Shown one piece after another: positions 9,288 through 18,284 of a stretch of DNA of 64,000 nucleotides. The translations under genes and the position numbers were made by a program. The notes under the pieces were generated by a model that was not told the DNA's origin, did no database searches, and worked only from the letters and a program-made list of their open reading frames with translations. Source of the DNA: Clostridium sp. (lineage in GTDB: Bacteria > Bacteroidota > Bacteroidia > Bacteroidales > Bacteroidaceae); assembly GCA_023663705.1 (NCBI GenBank), contig JAMPGY010000005.1:81837-145836 (forward strand), in the 5' to 3' direction. The first letter of the stretch is position 1, and each line of letters begins with the position of its first letter.

Positions 9288-9707
9288 ATGAAAGAAATGT
9301 ATACCTATGAGTTGCGCATGAAAGTACGCGACTATGAATGCGACCTGCAGGGCATCGTCAATAATGCCAACTATCAGCACTACATCGAGCATGCCCGCCA
9401 CGAATGCCTGCTTGAGGCCGGCATCAGTTTTGCACGCCTCCACGAGGAAGGTACGGACGCCGTGGTGGCACGCCTCAACATGGCCTTCAAGACTCCGCTG
9501 CGCAGCGGCGATGAATTCGTATGCCGGCTCTACATCCGTAAGGAAGGCATCAAGTATGTGTTCTATCAGGACATCTTCCGCCTGCCGGACATGAAGTGTG
9601 CCGTGCGCAGCCAGGTGGATACGGTATGTGTGATGAACGGGCGTCTGGCCGAATGTCCCGAACTGGACGAGAAATTGGCCGCAAAGCATTTACTCATCAC
9701 CGAATAA
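9288..9707 (+). CDS. Hot-dog fold acyl-CoA thioesterase (4HBT/YbgC-like)
   Basis: The 139-residue protein has the 4-hydroxybenzoyl-CoA thioesterase family pattern: VRDYECDLQGIVNNANYQHY, with the catalytic-region Asp and the N-N-A-N-Y turn, followed by IEHARHECL. Members hydrolyse acyl-CoA or acyl-ACP thioesters in the cytoplasm; the substrate here cannot be told. The start codon directly follows the DUF2851 stop, which implies translational coupling, and dprA starts 15 bp downstream. This arrangement with dprA says nothing clear about function and may only reflect shared expression. Confidence 0.88.
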   Translation: MKEMYTYELRMKVRDYECDLQGIVNNANYQHYIEHARHECLLEAGISFARLHEEGTDAVVARLNMAFKTPLRSGDEFVCRLYIRKEGIKYVFYQDIFRLPDMKCAVRSQVDTVCVMNGRLAECPELDEKLAAKHLLITE

Positions 9708-9722
9708 CGTGCCCCACTCATC

Positions 9723-10850
9723 GTGAACGAACAAGAAACTCTCTGCTGCATGGCACTCAGTCGTGTACTTCACCTCAACTCACTCCACCAGCAGACACTG
9801 ATACGCGCGGCAGGATCGGCCACCGAACTTTACCAGCAGCGCCACAACCTGAATGAGTTGGTGCCACAGGCTTCCACCCGACTGATGGAGGCGCTACAGG
9901 AGATGGACACACAAATGGAACGAGCCAAAGAGGAACTGGACTTTGCCCAAAAGAACCAGATACGCTGCCTCACTTATGCCGACGAGGACTATCCCCAGCG
10001 CCTGCACGAGTGTCCCGATGCACCCATACTGCTCTACTACCGGGGCACACGCGACCTGAACGCACAGCGCATCGTGAGCATTGTGGGCACACGTCACTGC
10101 ACGGAATACGGCAAGGACATCTGCCGCCATTTGGCCGAGGACCTGAGCCGGATGTGTCCGGACGTGCTGGTGGTGAGCGGACTGGCCTACGGAGTGGACA
10201 TAGAGGCACACCGCCATGCACTGGCACAGGGACTGGACACTGTGGGCGTGCTGGCTCACGGACTGGATCAGATTTACCCGCGCATCCACCGCAGCACTGC
10301 TGTGGAGATGACCCGCCACGGCGGTCTGCTCACGGAGTTTATGACCCGTACCAATGCCGACAAAGTGAACTTCGTGCGCCGAAACCGTATTGTGGCCGGT
10401 ATGGCGGATGCCACCATTGTGGTGGAATCTGCCGCCAAAGGAGGCGCCCTCATCACAGCCGAGCTGGCCGAGGATTATCACCGGGACGTGTTTGCCTTCC
10501 CCGGACGCATCACCGACCCCTATTCGCAGGGGTGCATCAATCTGATACGCACAAACCGGGCCATGGTGGTGACGGGAGCAGAGGACATCGTGAATGCAAT
10601 GGAATGGATTTCCCAGCAGGCAATGGATAAGGCGCGTCGGCAACCTATACAGCGCGACCTGTTTCCCGATCTCACCGACGAAGAGGCCACCGTGATAAAC
10701 AGCCTGACCGGCTGCGACGACAAAACCGCCAATGCCTTGGCCATCGAGACCAACATGCCCATCCACAAAATCAGCGCACTCCTGTTCACGCTGGAGATGA
10801 AAGGAGTGGTGAAGATGCTCAACGGAGGTCGATACAAACTGTTGAGGTGA
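9723..10850 (+). CDS. dprA: DNA-processing protein DprA
   Basis: This cytoplasmic protein binds incoming single-stranded DNA and loads RecA during natural transformation and related uptake. About 375 residues start at a GTG (9723). An N-terminal helical (SAM/HhH-like) region precedes the Rossmann core, which carries SIVGTRHCTEYG, VVSGLAYGVDIEAHRHAL, GVLAHGLDQIYP, GGLLTEF and FVRRNRIVAGMADATIVVES. A winged-helix DML1-like tail (about 310-375, NALAIETNMPIHKISALLF) completes it. All family landmarks are intact. It is the third gene of the DUF2851-thioesterase-dprA run. A strong inverted repeat begins about 50 bp after the stop. Confidence 0.95.
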   Translation: MNEQETLCCMALSRVLHLNSLHQQTLIRAAGSATELYQQRHNLNELVPQASTRLMEALQEMDTQMERAKEELDFAQKNQIRCLTYADEDYPQRLHECPDAPILLYYRGTRDLNAQRIVSIVGTRHCTEYGKDICRHLAEDLSRMCPDVLVVSGLAYGVDIEAHRHALAQGLDTVGVLAHGLDQIYPRIHRSTAVEMTRHGGLLTEFMTRTNADKVNFVRRNRIVAGMADATIVVESAAKGGALITAELAEDYHRDVFAFPGRITDPYSQGCINLIRTNRAMVVTGAEDIVNAMEWISQQAMDKARRQPIQRDLFPDLTDEEATVINSLTGCDDKTANALAIETNMPIHKISALLFTLEMKGVVKMLNGGRYKLLR

Positions 10851-10899
10851 AGAAAAGAACGCAACATGAAAAAGCGCACTGCACAGGCCAATTATGCAT

Positions 10900-10948
10900 A
10901 AACCGAAAGATGGAACGCCCAAGTCTTAAGCGTTCCATCTTTCGGTTT
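10900..10948. terminator. Perfect 19-bp inverted repeat after dprA
   Basis: Arms at 10900-10918 and 10930-10948 (AAACCGAAAGATGGAACGC and its exact complement) are separated by an 11-nt loop. The stem is far longer than most intrinsic terminators and no clear T-run follows on the plus strand. It sits between dprA (plus) and the small peptide gene (minus), so a bidirectional terminator is the simplest reading; a mobile palindromic element is the alternative. Confidence 0.6.
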
Positions 10949-11058
10949 ATAGAGAAAAGGGGCGGTAAAAACAGGGAGAACGAGCCTCACGGTCCATCAT
11001 ACCCCTACTATTATGAGGATTGTTTCTTTTTACGCGCCACCTTTGTACCGGATCACTC

Positions 11059-11235
11059 TTAGTCATCCCATAGGCTGGAACTCCAGCCTATGCTTCCGTC
11101 TCCGTCCGTATCGTTACTCAGAATCTGAGATTCATCATCTACAGTTCCGTTTGTAATACTCATGTCCAAAAACATATCCTCCACTTCCAAGTCTATCACT
11201 GTCAAGGCTGGAGTTGTATATCTACTTTTCTTCAT
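11059..11235 (-). CDS. 58-residue acidic peptide, uncharacterised
   Basis: A short reading frame starts MKKSRYTTPALTVIDLEVED and ends SSSLWDD. It begins 21 bp after the stop of the large secreted protein on the same strand and is preceded by an A-rich, AAAAAGGAAAAA-type leader, as is usual for Bacteroidota start sites. The MKK..Y..P.L.VI.LE.ED.FL..SI pattern, the acidic centre and the C-terminal W-D ending resemble a large group of short uncharacterised peptides encoded beside secreted proteins in Bacteroidales (resemblance from memory, not a search). There is no signal peptide. Role unknown. Its last codons overlap an inverted repeat (11069-11092) that may also terminate the transcript. Confidence 0.62.
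   Translation of the reverse strand: MKKSRYTTPALTVIDLEVEDMFLDMSITNGTVDDESQILSNDTDGDGSIGWSSSLWDD
11069..11092 (-). terminator. Inverted repeat overlapping the end of the small peptide gene
   Basis: CATAGGCTGGA at 11069-11079 is followed after 2 nt by its exact complement (11082-11092). The hairpin encodes the Ile-Gly-Trp-Ser-Ser-Ser-Leu part of the small peptide and lies at the 3' end of the minus-strand transcript. No T-run follows, so terminator function is uncertain. Confidence 0.4.
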
Positions 11236-11256
11236 TGTTTTTCCTTTTTTTAGTCA

Positions 11257-14200
11257 TTACTTGATAAATACCTTCTCGCCACGGCTGGTCACATAAATGC
11301 CCCGGGTGGGGAAATATACGCGACGACCGCTCAAATCGTAGTATTCCACAGCCTTGTCCGATGTGGCAGCGGCAACGCCCTCAATGCCGGTGACGAACTC
11401 ATCGAATCGGATGCTGAATGCCGAAGCCGTAGTGGCGTTCTCCGGTTGCAGATAAGCCTTGAATCCGGGCACCACACCGGTGTTGTTCACACCGAAAGCC
11501 ACACGGCCCTCCAACATGGCCAACACATACGATGTGCCGTTATCAATGTTGATTTTTGCCGTGGTGCCTTTCAATTGGGTGTTCACGCCATCCGGCAATG
11601 CAGGATTCTCTGCTGCTATGGGGAAATAATAGGTATCCTTTTCCGCCGACAATAATACCGGCAAATCGGCCGGAATCGTGCCGGTCAACTCTTCCATCAC
11701 GAGCACGTTATTCTCCGCCGTTACACTCTTGGCATAATAAACTTTCACTCCGTCCGGTATGGTCAGGGCAACCGGTGCACAGAACGAAGCCCACTTGGCT
11801 GCGCTGACTGCTACAGGAAGAGATGTCAGACGTTCCACTGTCCACACAACACCATCATTCGCTCCATGTGTCTCGCTTTCAGTTGCAGCATTCTCTCCGG
11901 CTGCGAGATACTTCTGCCCATCGCTCAGGAAGGTGTAACCGTCGCCATCATTTCCGGCCTTCTTCACCGTCCAGATGTCAGCCTGTCCGACATCTCCGAT
12001 CCGGCATACATTGTAAGCATACAGACCGCTCTTATAACTCAGCAGCCTTCTTTCGTTACCGAAATAAAATACCGTAGACAAATCATCTGTTCCGTCTGCC
12101 ACCAACTCCATGTTGCTGCCGCTTGCAGAAGTTGTCAGACTGCGTCCCTGAGCATCCGTGATGTGATAGAACGTCTTGGTGGGAATGGCTGAATAGATTT
12201 CAAATACATGGCAAGAACTACCGCCATCGGCACTCGTATATCCGCGCAGTGTTTTCTGTCCGTTAACAGTTCGCGTGTTGATGTAATTGGTATCACCCTG
12301 CCGTTTCCATGCGAATCCTCCCTTGTTTGGCTCTGCAGAACGGTACAGGAAGAACACATTATTATCGTCTGTGGCAGACATTACAGAAGGACTGTCGCCG
12401 TTTGTTGCTTTGCGCAAGGTAACGGAACTTCCGGCTTCCTTATTGTAGATCTTAAATCCATTGAACGGATCGCCCACGAAAGCCCATCTGCGGACATCGG
12501 AGAAATATCCGCCGTTGATGTCGGCTGTAGCATATTTGGGCGTAATGATATCCTCGTCTGTAGCCACATAAGTCCACAGATATGCGCTTGTTCCATTAAG
12601 CACATCCTGATGTTCTGTATCATAACTGTGTATATCCATAGCATACCAAGTGGCCGTTTCAAAGCTTTCAGAAGGCGTGAAAGGCAACTCATAGGTGCAT
12701 GGAATGTTCACTGTGTTATTTTCTTGGTCAACATCCGGAGTTCCCAACGTTACGAAATCAACCGGAGCAACAAGGTTTCCTTCCGGATCATAGTCGGCTG
12801 TTACCGTCTTCACCACCACACCGTCTACCGTATAGTTGACTGTGGCATCCCACATAACATTAGAATCTGCAATATCAAACTCAACCTGAGTAAACGTGAA
12901 TGTACCGCCTGCATCGGCTGCAGAACTCTTATCAGTCCATACGCCTAAAACGTCATTTATATCATTAAGATGTGTATCAGTGGTTCCCAGCAGTTTGAAC
13001 TGATATCCACTATTTGTATTCTGACGAAGCCCGAAAGTGGCACCCTCAGCTGTGAATACACAATGTTCTTTATTAGTATTGGTGACATAGAGTTTCTTGT
13101 TGGCGCCGGCACCACCATTGTAGATCTTAAAACCGTCAAACACATTGCCCGTGAAAGCAAAAACATTACGGGGACTTACACCATCGGGCTGAGCCGTCAG
13201 ATTATCCACCTTTCCTGTTGTAGAATTATAACTCGGATATTTAGTGCTACGGATGGTCAGTGTATGCCAATTGACATTGGAATCGTATGCCCCGTCAATT
13301 GTACTCACCGCGAAAGGAAGGGTCTCCACTATTGTTGCATCAAAGGTGCCGCTGGCAGTCACCACACCTGTGGGAACCGTAAAGAACTGCGGACCGGAAG
13401 CAGCATCTTGTACTGTGGGATAAGGATCGCCCTCCATAACTTGATAAGGGCCACTTTCTCCCAGTTTGTTGCCATTGGCATCCTTCACGTTGTATGTGAT
13501 GGTGTATACCGGCAAGTCAAGGTTGACCGGATAGATTTCCCATTTGTTATTGTCTCCGTTTGCATCATGCCACGTTACCATCTTATAATTTGCATTTTCT
13601 TCTGCCAGTTCTCCCAATCCGTCTACATCTATATAGTTACCGTTTGACGAGAGCTTAAAATTCCATATCCCGGCTTCTGCATTGGACTTTGCCACCAGCG
13701 AGAACGTTGATGCCTCAGACTCTGTTGTCGTCAAACCTGCTTCCTTAAAGTATCTTCCGTCACTTGTCTTCATTTTAAAACTGTTGGCGTCACCTTCTAT
13801 CCGAAACAAATACATCTCGCCCATAGTCGACAAAACCAAATCATTCGCATTGTTCAAAAATACATAAGAAGGATTGGTCTGTCCGGCAAAAGCCCAACCC
13901 GAACGTGAGCCTACTGCCTTAACAAGATACGTTTGTCCTTCCACAAGGCGACTGGTTTCTTTTATTTTCGAACCACAATTGTACACCACTATCTCATAAA
14001 GATTGCAAACAGACCAGTTGCCTGGTCCATTTACAAATCTAATGCCACTACCCGTGTTATTTACATTAAGGTAAGTTTCACCCCCGCTTGTCGTAGCTGT
14101 TGTCAAGCGAATGGTTGTGGGATCAGAAGCATCTACCCCTGATGCCAAACCTGTAGGCACGTTAGAAGGTGCAGCAGCAGTAAACCAAGCAGCAGCGTTT

Positions 14201-14523
14201 TTTGCACCCAAGGTGGCATTCACAGCAGCACTACCGTTCCCCGTTGGCTGCTGGATATATCCGTTTTCTCCATCCTTCACCTTCCGCAAAGCAAACGCTG
14301 TTTCTTCGTCATTATAGACAATCTCAAAAGCAAACTCTTGCGAATAGGTGGCATTGGAGGCAGCACCCACCTGCACCCAATTGGTATTGTTGTCTGCAAT
14401 ACCCTTGATGGCAATATATTTGCCATTGGTTAATTGGCTCGGTATTAGCTTACCGGCCTGCGCCCACGCACTGCCCCATCCTATCAGCAAGAGCATTACG
14501 GCAAGAAATGTAAATTTTCTCAT
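11257..14523 (-). CDS. Large secreted repeat protein with Prevotella-type C-terminal tail
   Basis: The 1088-residue protein opens with a clear signal peptide (MRKFTFLAVMLLLIGWGSAWAQ). The body is beta-rich and partly repetitive. Two related blocks contain NVFAFTGNVFDGFKIYNGG (about 460) and RRWAFVGDPFNGFKIYN (about 690), each followed by 'xxYINxR' or 'FKLLGTTD' type strands. A ricin-like or jelly-roll lectin character is possible but unproven. The last about 45 residues (YYDLSGRRVYFPTRGIYV...GEKVFIK) are the short tail often seen on secreted Prevotellaceae proteins and may act in sorting to the cell surface. No catalytic motif is recognised. It is followed by the 58-residue peptide gene. A possible -7 element (TActTTTG, minus) is at 14668-14675, giving a leader of about 140 nt. 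Confidence 0.85.
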   Translation of the reverse strand: MRKFTFLAVMLLLIGWGSAWAQAGKLIPSQLTNGKYIAIKGIADNNTNWVQVGAASNATYSQEFAFEIVYNDEETAFALRKVKDGENGYIQQPTGNGSAAVNATLGAKNAAAWFTAAAPSNVPTGLASGVDASDPTTIRLTTATTSGGETYLNVNNTGSGIRFVNGPGNWSVCNLYEIVVYNCGSKIKETSRLVEGQTYLVKAVGSRSGWAFAGQTNPSYVFLNNANDLVLSTMGEMYLFRIEGDANSFKMKTSDGRYFKEAGLTTTESEASTFSLVAKSNAEAGIWNFKLSSNGNYIDVDGLGELAEENANYKMVTWHDANGDNNKWEIYPVNLDLPVYTITYNVKDANGNKLGESGPYQVMEGDPYPTVQDAASGPQFFTVPTGVVTASGTFDATIVETLPFAVSTIDGAYDSNVNWHTLTIRSTKYPSYNSTTGKVDNLTAQPDGVSPRNVFAFTGNVFDGFKIYNGGAGANKKLYVTNTNKEHCVFTAEGATFGLRQNTNSGYQFKLLGTTDTHLNDINDVLGVWTDKSSAADAGGTFTFTQVEFDIADSNVMWDATVNYTVDGVVVKTVTADYDPEGNLVAPVDFVTLGTPDVDQENNTVNIPCTYELPFTPSESFETATWYAMDIHSYDTEHQDVLNGTSAYLWTYVATDEDIITPKYATADINGGYFSDVRRWAFVGDPFNGFKIYNKEAGSSVTLRKATNGDSPSVMSATDDNNVFFLYRSAEPNKGGFAWKRQGDTNYINTRTVNGQKTLRGYTSADGGSSCHVFEIYSAIPTKTFYHITDAQGRSLTTSASGSNMELVADGTDDLSTVFYFGNERRLLSYKSGLYAYNVCRIGDVGQADIWTVKKAGNDGDGYTFLSDGQKYLAAGENAATESETHGANDGVVWTVERLTSLPVAVSAAKWASFCAPVALTIPDGVKVYYAKSVTAENNVLVMEELTGTIPADLPVLLSAEKDTYYFPIAAENPALPDGVNTQLKGTTAKINIDNGTSYVLAMLEGRVAFGVNNTGVVPGFKAYLQPENATTASAFSIRFDEFVTGIEGVAAATSDKAVEYYDLSGRRVYFPTRGIYVTSRGEKVFIK

Positions 14524-15050
14524 AAATGATAAGTTTTGATATAAATTATATTTGGTTTTTCCTTACGTTCAGCCAACCGCATTCAACGGTCTTACAGGCA
14601 CAAATTACGACTCTACCCATAGTAAACAATACACAGACGATCCTCTTCTTTGCCTATAATTACACGGCAAAAGTAATAACAAAAGCTAAAATTACCCCCC
14701 GAAAGCTAAATGATGTTAAATAATGGTTTTTTACCCTCATTTTGGTGAAAAAGAGAATATAACTCTATGTTCACCCGAAGAAACAGAACTAAAAGACTGC
14801 TTTTTCATCAGTACCTATTGCATAAGGAAACGGATGAAACCCAACCAAGATATGAGAAAGAAAAAACGACATCATCAGGACAGAGAAGAGACCAATCGCC
14901 CTCTCCATCCTTACTGGAAAGGAATCAACGAAGGAAAGGTTCAATCGTCCAAACCCATTGAAATCTAAAGAGAAATGATGTACATAAGGTTCTGATAAGA
15001 TTCAAAAACAGTTCATCCCATGTCTCTCATCGGATACCTTTATGTATGTA
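14524..15050. other. Intergenic region, no gene recognised
   Basis: About 530 bp between the divergent upstream side of the secreted protein and the 3' end of carbonic anhydrase. It is AT-rich near 14530-14720 (probable promoter of the secreted protein). A lysine/arginine-rich open frame at 14723-14968 lacks a plausible start context and homology and is not called. No stable hairpin or tRNA-like segment was seen. Confidence 0.6.
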
Positions 15051-15596
15051 TTATACCTCCAGGGGCGTAAGTTCTCCGGTGGTGGAATCCATGATATAAC
15101 CTTTCACCACCACGTCAGCCGGCACAAGGGGATGATTGCGCACCAGGTCTACCGTCTCGAGCACGGCGGCCTCGGTGTCGTCGAAGCCATGGAGCCAACT
15201 GTCCAGGTCGATGCCGCAATGCTTCATCAGCTTGATATTCTGCTCGGAGATGCCGCGCTGCTTCATGTGGTGCTGCATCTCAGCGCTGTCCATGCCCTGC
15301 ACGCCACATCCCGTGTGACCCACAATCATCACTTCCTGCACGCCCAACTCGTAGATGGCCACGAGCAGGCTGCGCACGGCGCTGTCGAAGGGATTGGTGA
15401 TGACGCCTCCGGCGTTCTTGATAATCTTCACATCGCCGTTTTTGAAACCTAAAGCAGCAGGCAGGAGCTCCACCAGACGGGTGTCCATACACGTCACCAC
15501 GGCAATCCTCTTGTCGGGATACTTGCTGGTGATGTAGTCCTCATAACGCTTCTCGGCCACAAAGCGGCGGTTGTATTCAAGAATCTGGTCTATCAT
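15051..15596 (-). CDS. Beta-class carbonic anhydrase
   Basis: The 181-residue zinc enzyme interconverts CO2 and bicarbonate in the cytoplasm. The metal site is visible: Cys36 and Asp38 with the paired Arg40 in VVTCMDTR, and His94 and Cys97 in VGHTGCGVQG. NAGGVIT and the SVRSL stretch are further family blocks. The length is at the short end of the family but complete. In a succinate-producing anaerobe it would supply bicarbonate for PEP carboxylation; that link to frdCAB nearby is inference. A -7-like TAacTTTG (minus) is at 15641-15648, about 45 bp upstream of the start. Confidence 0.93.
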   Translation of the reverse strand: MIDQILEYNRRFVAEKRYEDYITSKYPDKRIAVVTCMDTRLVELLPAALGFKNGDVKIIKNAGGVITNPFDSAVRSLLVAIYELGVQEVMIVGHTGCGVQGMDSAEMQHHMKQRGISEQNIKLMKHCGIDLDSWLHGFDDTEAAVLETVDLVRNHPLVPADVVVKGYIMDSTTGELTPLEV

Positions 15597-15710
15597 AATG
15601 GTTCTTTCTTTAGATTGGTGTATCGTTGATATCCGACGGTCAAAGTTACTACTTTTTCGCGAAACAAAGCAATGGAATTACATCGGGAATATCTGGCCTC
15701 GGCTTTCCAT

Positions 15711-15744
15711 TTCTTTCCAATGTTTGCAGAATTGGAAAGAATTG
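15711..15744 (+). repeat. 34-bp palindromic direct repeat, copy 1 (operator-like, upstream of fic)
   Basis: The first 31 bases form an 11-bp inverted repeat, TTCTTTCCAAT then GTTTGCAGA then ATTGGAAAGAA, followed by TTG. An identical 34-bp copy is at 17096-17129, just after the fic gene. In this copy the central TTTG (15723-15726) is also the -33 element of the fic promoter, so a protein bound to the palindrome would cover the promoter. Confidence 0.85.
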
Positions 15745-15754
15745 ATTAGTTTTG
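15723..15754 (+). promoter_or_regulatory. Promoter of fic (TTTG-N20-TAgtTTTG)
   Basis: The -33 TTTG is at 15723-15726 and the -7 TAGTTTTG at 15747-15754, with 20-bp spacing as expected for the Bacteroidota housekeeping sigma factor. The predicted start of transcription is about 15760, 19 bp before the ATG. The -33 element is the loop of the 34-bp palindrome. Confidence 0.7.
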
Positions 15755-15778
15755 CAAACATTCAAAACAGTAAGCATC

Positions 15779-17083
15779 ATGATTGAAAAGGCTCCGAAAA
15801 TAAGCGATTCAGAACTGCTACAGGCCATGATAATCAAGCCTGATGAGGAAACGGCACTTTGCGTGGACCAGATAAATGATGACTACGATTATTGGGACAC
15901 CGCAAAATACAAACCGCGGCCAAAGAACTGCAGTGCCAAGAAATTATGGGCTTATGTGAAGGGTAGCAGGGTGAGCAAATACATTCGTGTGTGGGATAAG
16001 TATGGCATCTTGTTGCCCATCACCAACCGCATGCAACGGATGTGTCACGAGTTTGACATGAACTTCGGGGGCACATGGGGCACCAGCTCCATTTTACCCA
16101 CCGAAAGCAAGGAACAGTTTTTGGTGAGTTCACTCATGGAAGAGGCCATCTATTCAAGCCAGATGGAAGGCGCATCCACCACCCGCAAAGCGGCCAAGGA
16201 AATGCTAAAAAACAAGATGACTCCCAAAGACAAGTCTCAGCAGATGATTGCCAACAACTACCAGACCATACAATTTATCACACAAAATAAAGAGAAGCCC
16301 CTATCAGCCGAACTGCTGCTGCAAGTGCACCGTCTGATGACAGAACGCACCTTGGAACGGCCCGAAGATGCCGGACGCTTCCGCACAAACGATGACGTTG
16401 TGGTGGAAAACGGCATCACACACGAAGTGGTTCACACGCCTCCGTCCAAAGATGACATTCCGCAGTTTGTGGACACGCTATGCCGCTTTTTCAACGACAG
16501 CAATCCCAGGGTTTTCATCCACCCTATCATCCGCGGCATCATCATTCATTTCATGATAGCCTACATCCATCCGTTTGCCGATGGAAACGGACGTACAGCA
16601 CGAGCCATGTTTTACTGGTATATGCTGAAACAGGGCTATTGGCTCACGGAATACCTGTCCATATCCCGCGTGATTGCACGCTCAAAAAAATCGTATGAGA
16701 AAGCCTTTCTATATACCGAGGCTGATGATATGGATTTGGGGTACTTCGTGTCATACAACCTCCGGGTACTTGCCCTGTCCTTCAAACAGCTGCAAACCTA
16801 CATACAGAAAAAGCAGAACGAGAAACGGGCTGCCAGCCTGTTCCTGCAAATCGATGGAATAAACGAAAGGCAAGCACAGATCATACGCCTGTATTACGAC
16901 AACGCCAAGGAGGTATTGACCGTGAAAGATGTGCAAAACCGATTTCTAATCAGTCCCACCACTGCCAAAACTGACCTGATGGGACTGGTGGAACGTGGCA
17001 TGCTTGACGAAATATCATTTAATAAAGTGAAGAAGGGCTACGTGAGAGGCGAACGGTTTGAGGAAGCCATAAAGAATTTATAA
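15779..17083 (+). CDS. Fic family protein with C-terminal winged-helix domain
   Basis: The protein is about 434 residues, read from the ATG at 15779 (MIEKAPKISDSELL). It carries an inhibitory helix motif (SSQMEGASTTR, of the S/T-x-x-x-E-G type) in front of the Fic core, and the full catalytic loop HPFADGNGRTARAMFYW. It should therefore be an AMP-transferase kept in check in cis (class II). The last about 70 residues (VLTVKDVQNRFLISPTTAKTD) look like a winged helix-turn-helix, so DNA binding is likely. The gene stands alone between identical 34-bp palindromes, one of which overlaps its promoter; autoregulation is the natural inference. Target protein unknown. Confidence 0.9.
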   Translation: MIEKAPKISDSELLQAMIIKPDEETALCVDQINDDYDYWDTAKYKPRPKNCSAKKLWAYVKGSRVSKYIRVWDKYGILLPITNRMQRMCHEFDMNFGGTWGTSSILPTESKEQFLVSSLMEEAIYSSQMEGASTTRKAAKEMLKNKMTPKDKSQQMIANNYQTIQFITQNKEKPLSAELLLQVHRLMTERTLERPEDAGRFRTNDDVVVENGITHEVVHTPPSKDDIPQFVDTLCRFFNDSNPRVFIHPIIRGIIIHFMIAYIHPFADGNGRTARAMFYWYMLKQGYWLTEYLSISRVIARSKKSYEKAFLYTEADDMDLGYFVSYNLRVLALSFKQLQTYIQKKQNEKRAASLFLQIDGINERQAQIIRLYYDNAKEVLTVKDVQNRFLISPTTAKTDLMGLVERGMLDEISFNKVKKGYVRGERFEEAIKNL

Positions 17084-17095
17084 ACAAGTCTCCGA

Positions 17096-17129
17096 TTCTT
17101 TCCAATGTTTGCAGAATTGGAAAGAATTG
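17096..17129 (+). repeat. 34-bp palindromic direct repeat, copy 2 (downstream of fic)
   Basis: This copy is identical to 15711-15744 over all 34 bases and begins 13 bp after the fic stop codon. Here no TAnnTTTG follows, so it is not a promoter. The bases on either side differ from those around copy 1, which defines the repeat limits exactly. Confidence 0.85.
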
Positions 17130-17426
17130 GAGACTCATTGCATCTCCCAAAGCCATTCATCTCCCTTTGGAGCAAATTGCGCCACAAGAACCGAAGCACA
17201 AACAGACACCCAAGTAGTCAATTCTCCAGACATACAACCACACAAAACAGCAATACAAGAACAAAAAGAAAGCGTTTTACCTATCATCAAACAAACAAGG
17301 TAACACCATAAGGCGTGAGATTCGCCCGGAAAGCTACTTCCGATTCCCTGCCCGTAAATAATAGAAGGAAAACACGCTACTCCATGCCCCCACGTCGATG
17401 GATTCCGCACGAGAGAGGAGGCAAAC
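17130..17426. other. Intergenic region, no gene recognised
   Basis: About 300 bp between the second 34-bp repeat and the frd terminator. It contains only short open frames without family resemblance. No repeats or stable stems beyond those listed were seen. Confidence 0.55.
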
Positions 17427-17457
17427 AAAAAGCGCGGGCATGAGGCTCGCGCTTTTT
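17427..17457 (-). terminator. Rho-independent terminator of frdCAB
   Basis: On the minus strand a 10-bp stem (AAAAAGCGCG at 17427-17436 paired with 17448-17457) is followed by a T-run and lies 35 bp after the frdB stop. Confidence 0.8.
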
Positions 17458-17491
17458 ATCTGTATTTCCCCGTTGGGGGAAGACGTTTCGA

Positions 17492-18250
17492 TTAGTCGGC
17501 CAACTTAGCCTTGATGAACTCACGATTGAGACGGGCGATGTTGGAGATGCTCTCGCACTTGGGACATACAGCCTCGCAGGCACGTGTGTTGGTGCAGTTG
17601 CCGAAGCCCAGTTCGTCCATCTTGGCAATCATCGCCTTGGCGCGACGTGCGGCCTCGGGACGTCCCTGGGGCAACAGAGCCAGCTGGCTCACCTTAGACG
17701 AAACGAAGAGCATGGCCGAACCGTTCTTACAAGCGGCCACGCAGGCACCGCAACCGATGCAGCTGGCGCAGTCCATAGCCTCGTCGGCATTCTGCTTGGG
17801 GATGAGGATGGCATTGGCATCCTGGGGCTGTCCGGTGCGTACTGTGACATATCCGCCGGCCTGCATAATCTTGTCGAACGCCGTACGGTCCACCATACAG
17901 TCCTTGATGACGGGGAAACCGGCAGAGCGCCACGGCTCCACAGTGATTACATCGCCGTCCTTGAAGCGGCGCATGTAGAGCTGGCAGGTGGTGGCACCGC
18001 TGGCCGTCTTGCCGTGGGGCGTACCGTTGATGTAGAGCGAGCACATACCGCAGATACCCTCGCGGCAGTCATGGTCGAATACAAACGGCTCCTTGCCTTC
18101 GTTCACCAGTTCCTCGTTGAGGATGTCCAGCATCTCGAGGAATGAAGTGTCGCCGGGAATGTCTTTCATCTCACGCTCGTCAAAGTGACCCTTATCCTTC
18201 GGTCCGTTCTGACGCCAATATCTTAACTTAAATGATATATTCTTATCCAT
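17492..18250 (-). CDS. frdB: Fumarate reductase/succinate dehydrogenase iron-sulfur subunit
   Basis: The 252-residue electron-transfer subunit B sits on the cytoplasmic face of the membrane and passes electrons between the quinone-binding b subunit and FAD. An N-terminal ferredoxin domain has the [2Fe-2S] ligands Cys62, Cys67, Cys70 and Cys89 (CREGICGMC and TTC). The C-terminal part carries [17 protein letters not shown] and [17 protein letters not shown] for the [4Fe-4S] and [3Fe-4S] clusters. It is the third gene of frdCAB, 34 bp after frdA. In Bacteroidota this complex works mainly as a fumarate reductase; the direction is inferred from the lifestyle of relatives. Confidence 0.95.
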   Translation of the reverse strand: MDKNISFKLRYWRQNGPKDKGHFDEREMKDIPGDTSFLEMLDILNEELVNEGKEPFVFDHDCREGICGMCSLYINGTPHGKTASGATTCQLYMRRFKDGDVITVEPWRSAGFPVIKDCMVDRTAFDKIMQAGGYVTVRTGQPQDANAILIPKQNADEAMDCASCIGCGACVAACKNGSAMLFVSSKVSQLALLPQGRPEAARRAKAMIAKMDELGFGNCTNTRACEAVCPKCESISNIARLNREFIKAKLAD

Positions 18251-18284
18251 CGTTTTTCTGTTTTATCGTTGAACAAACCGTTGA

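Noticed and set aside
14723..14968. 81-codon basic open frame
   Set aside because: No ribosome-binding context, no family resemblance and lysine/arginine-rich chance composition in AT-rich DNA.
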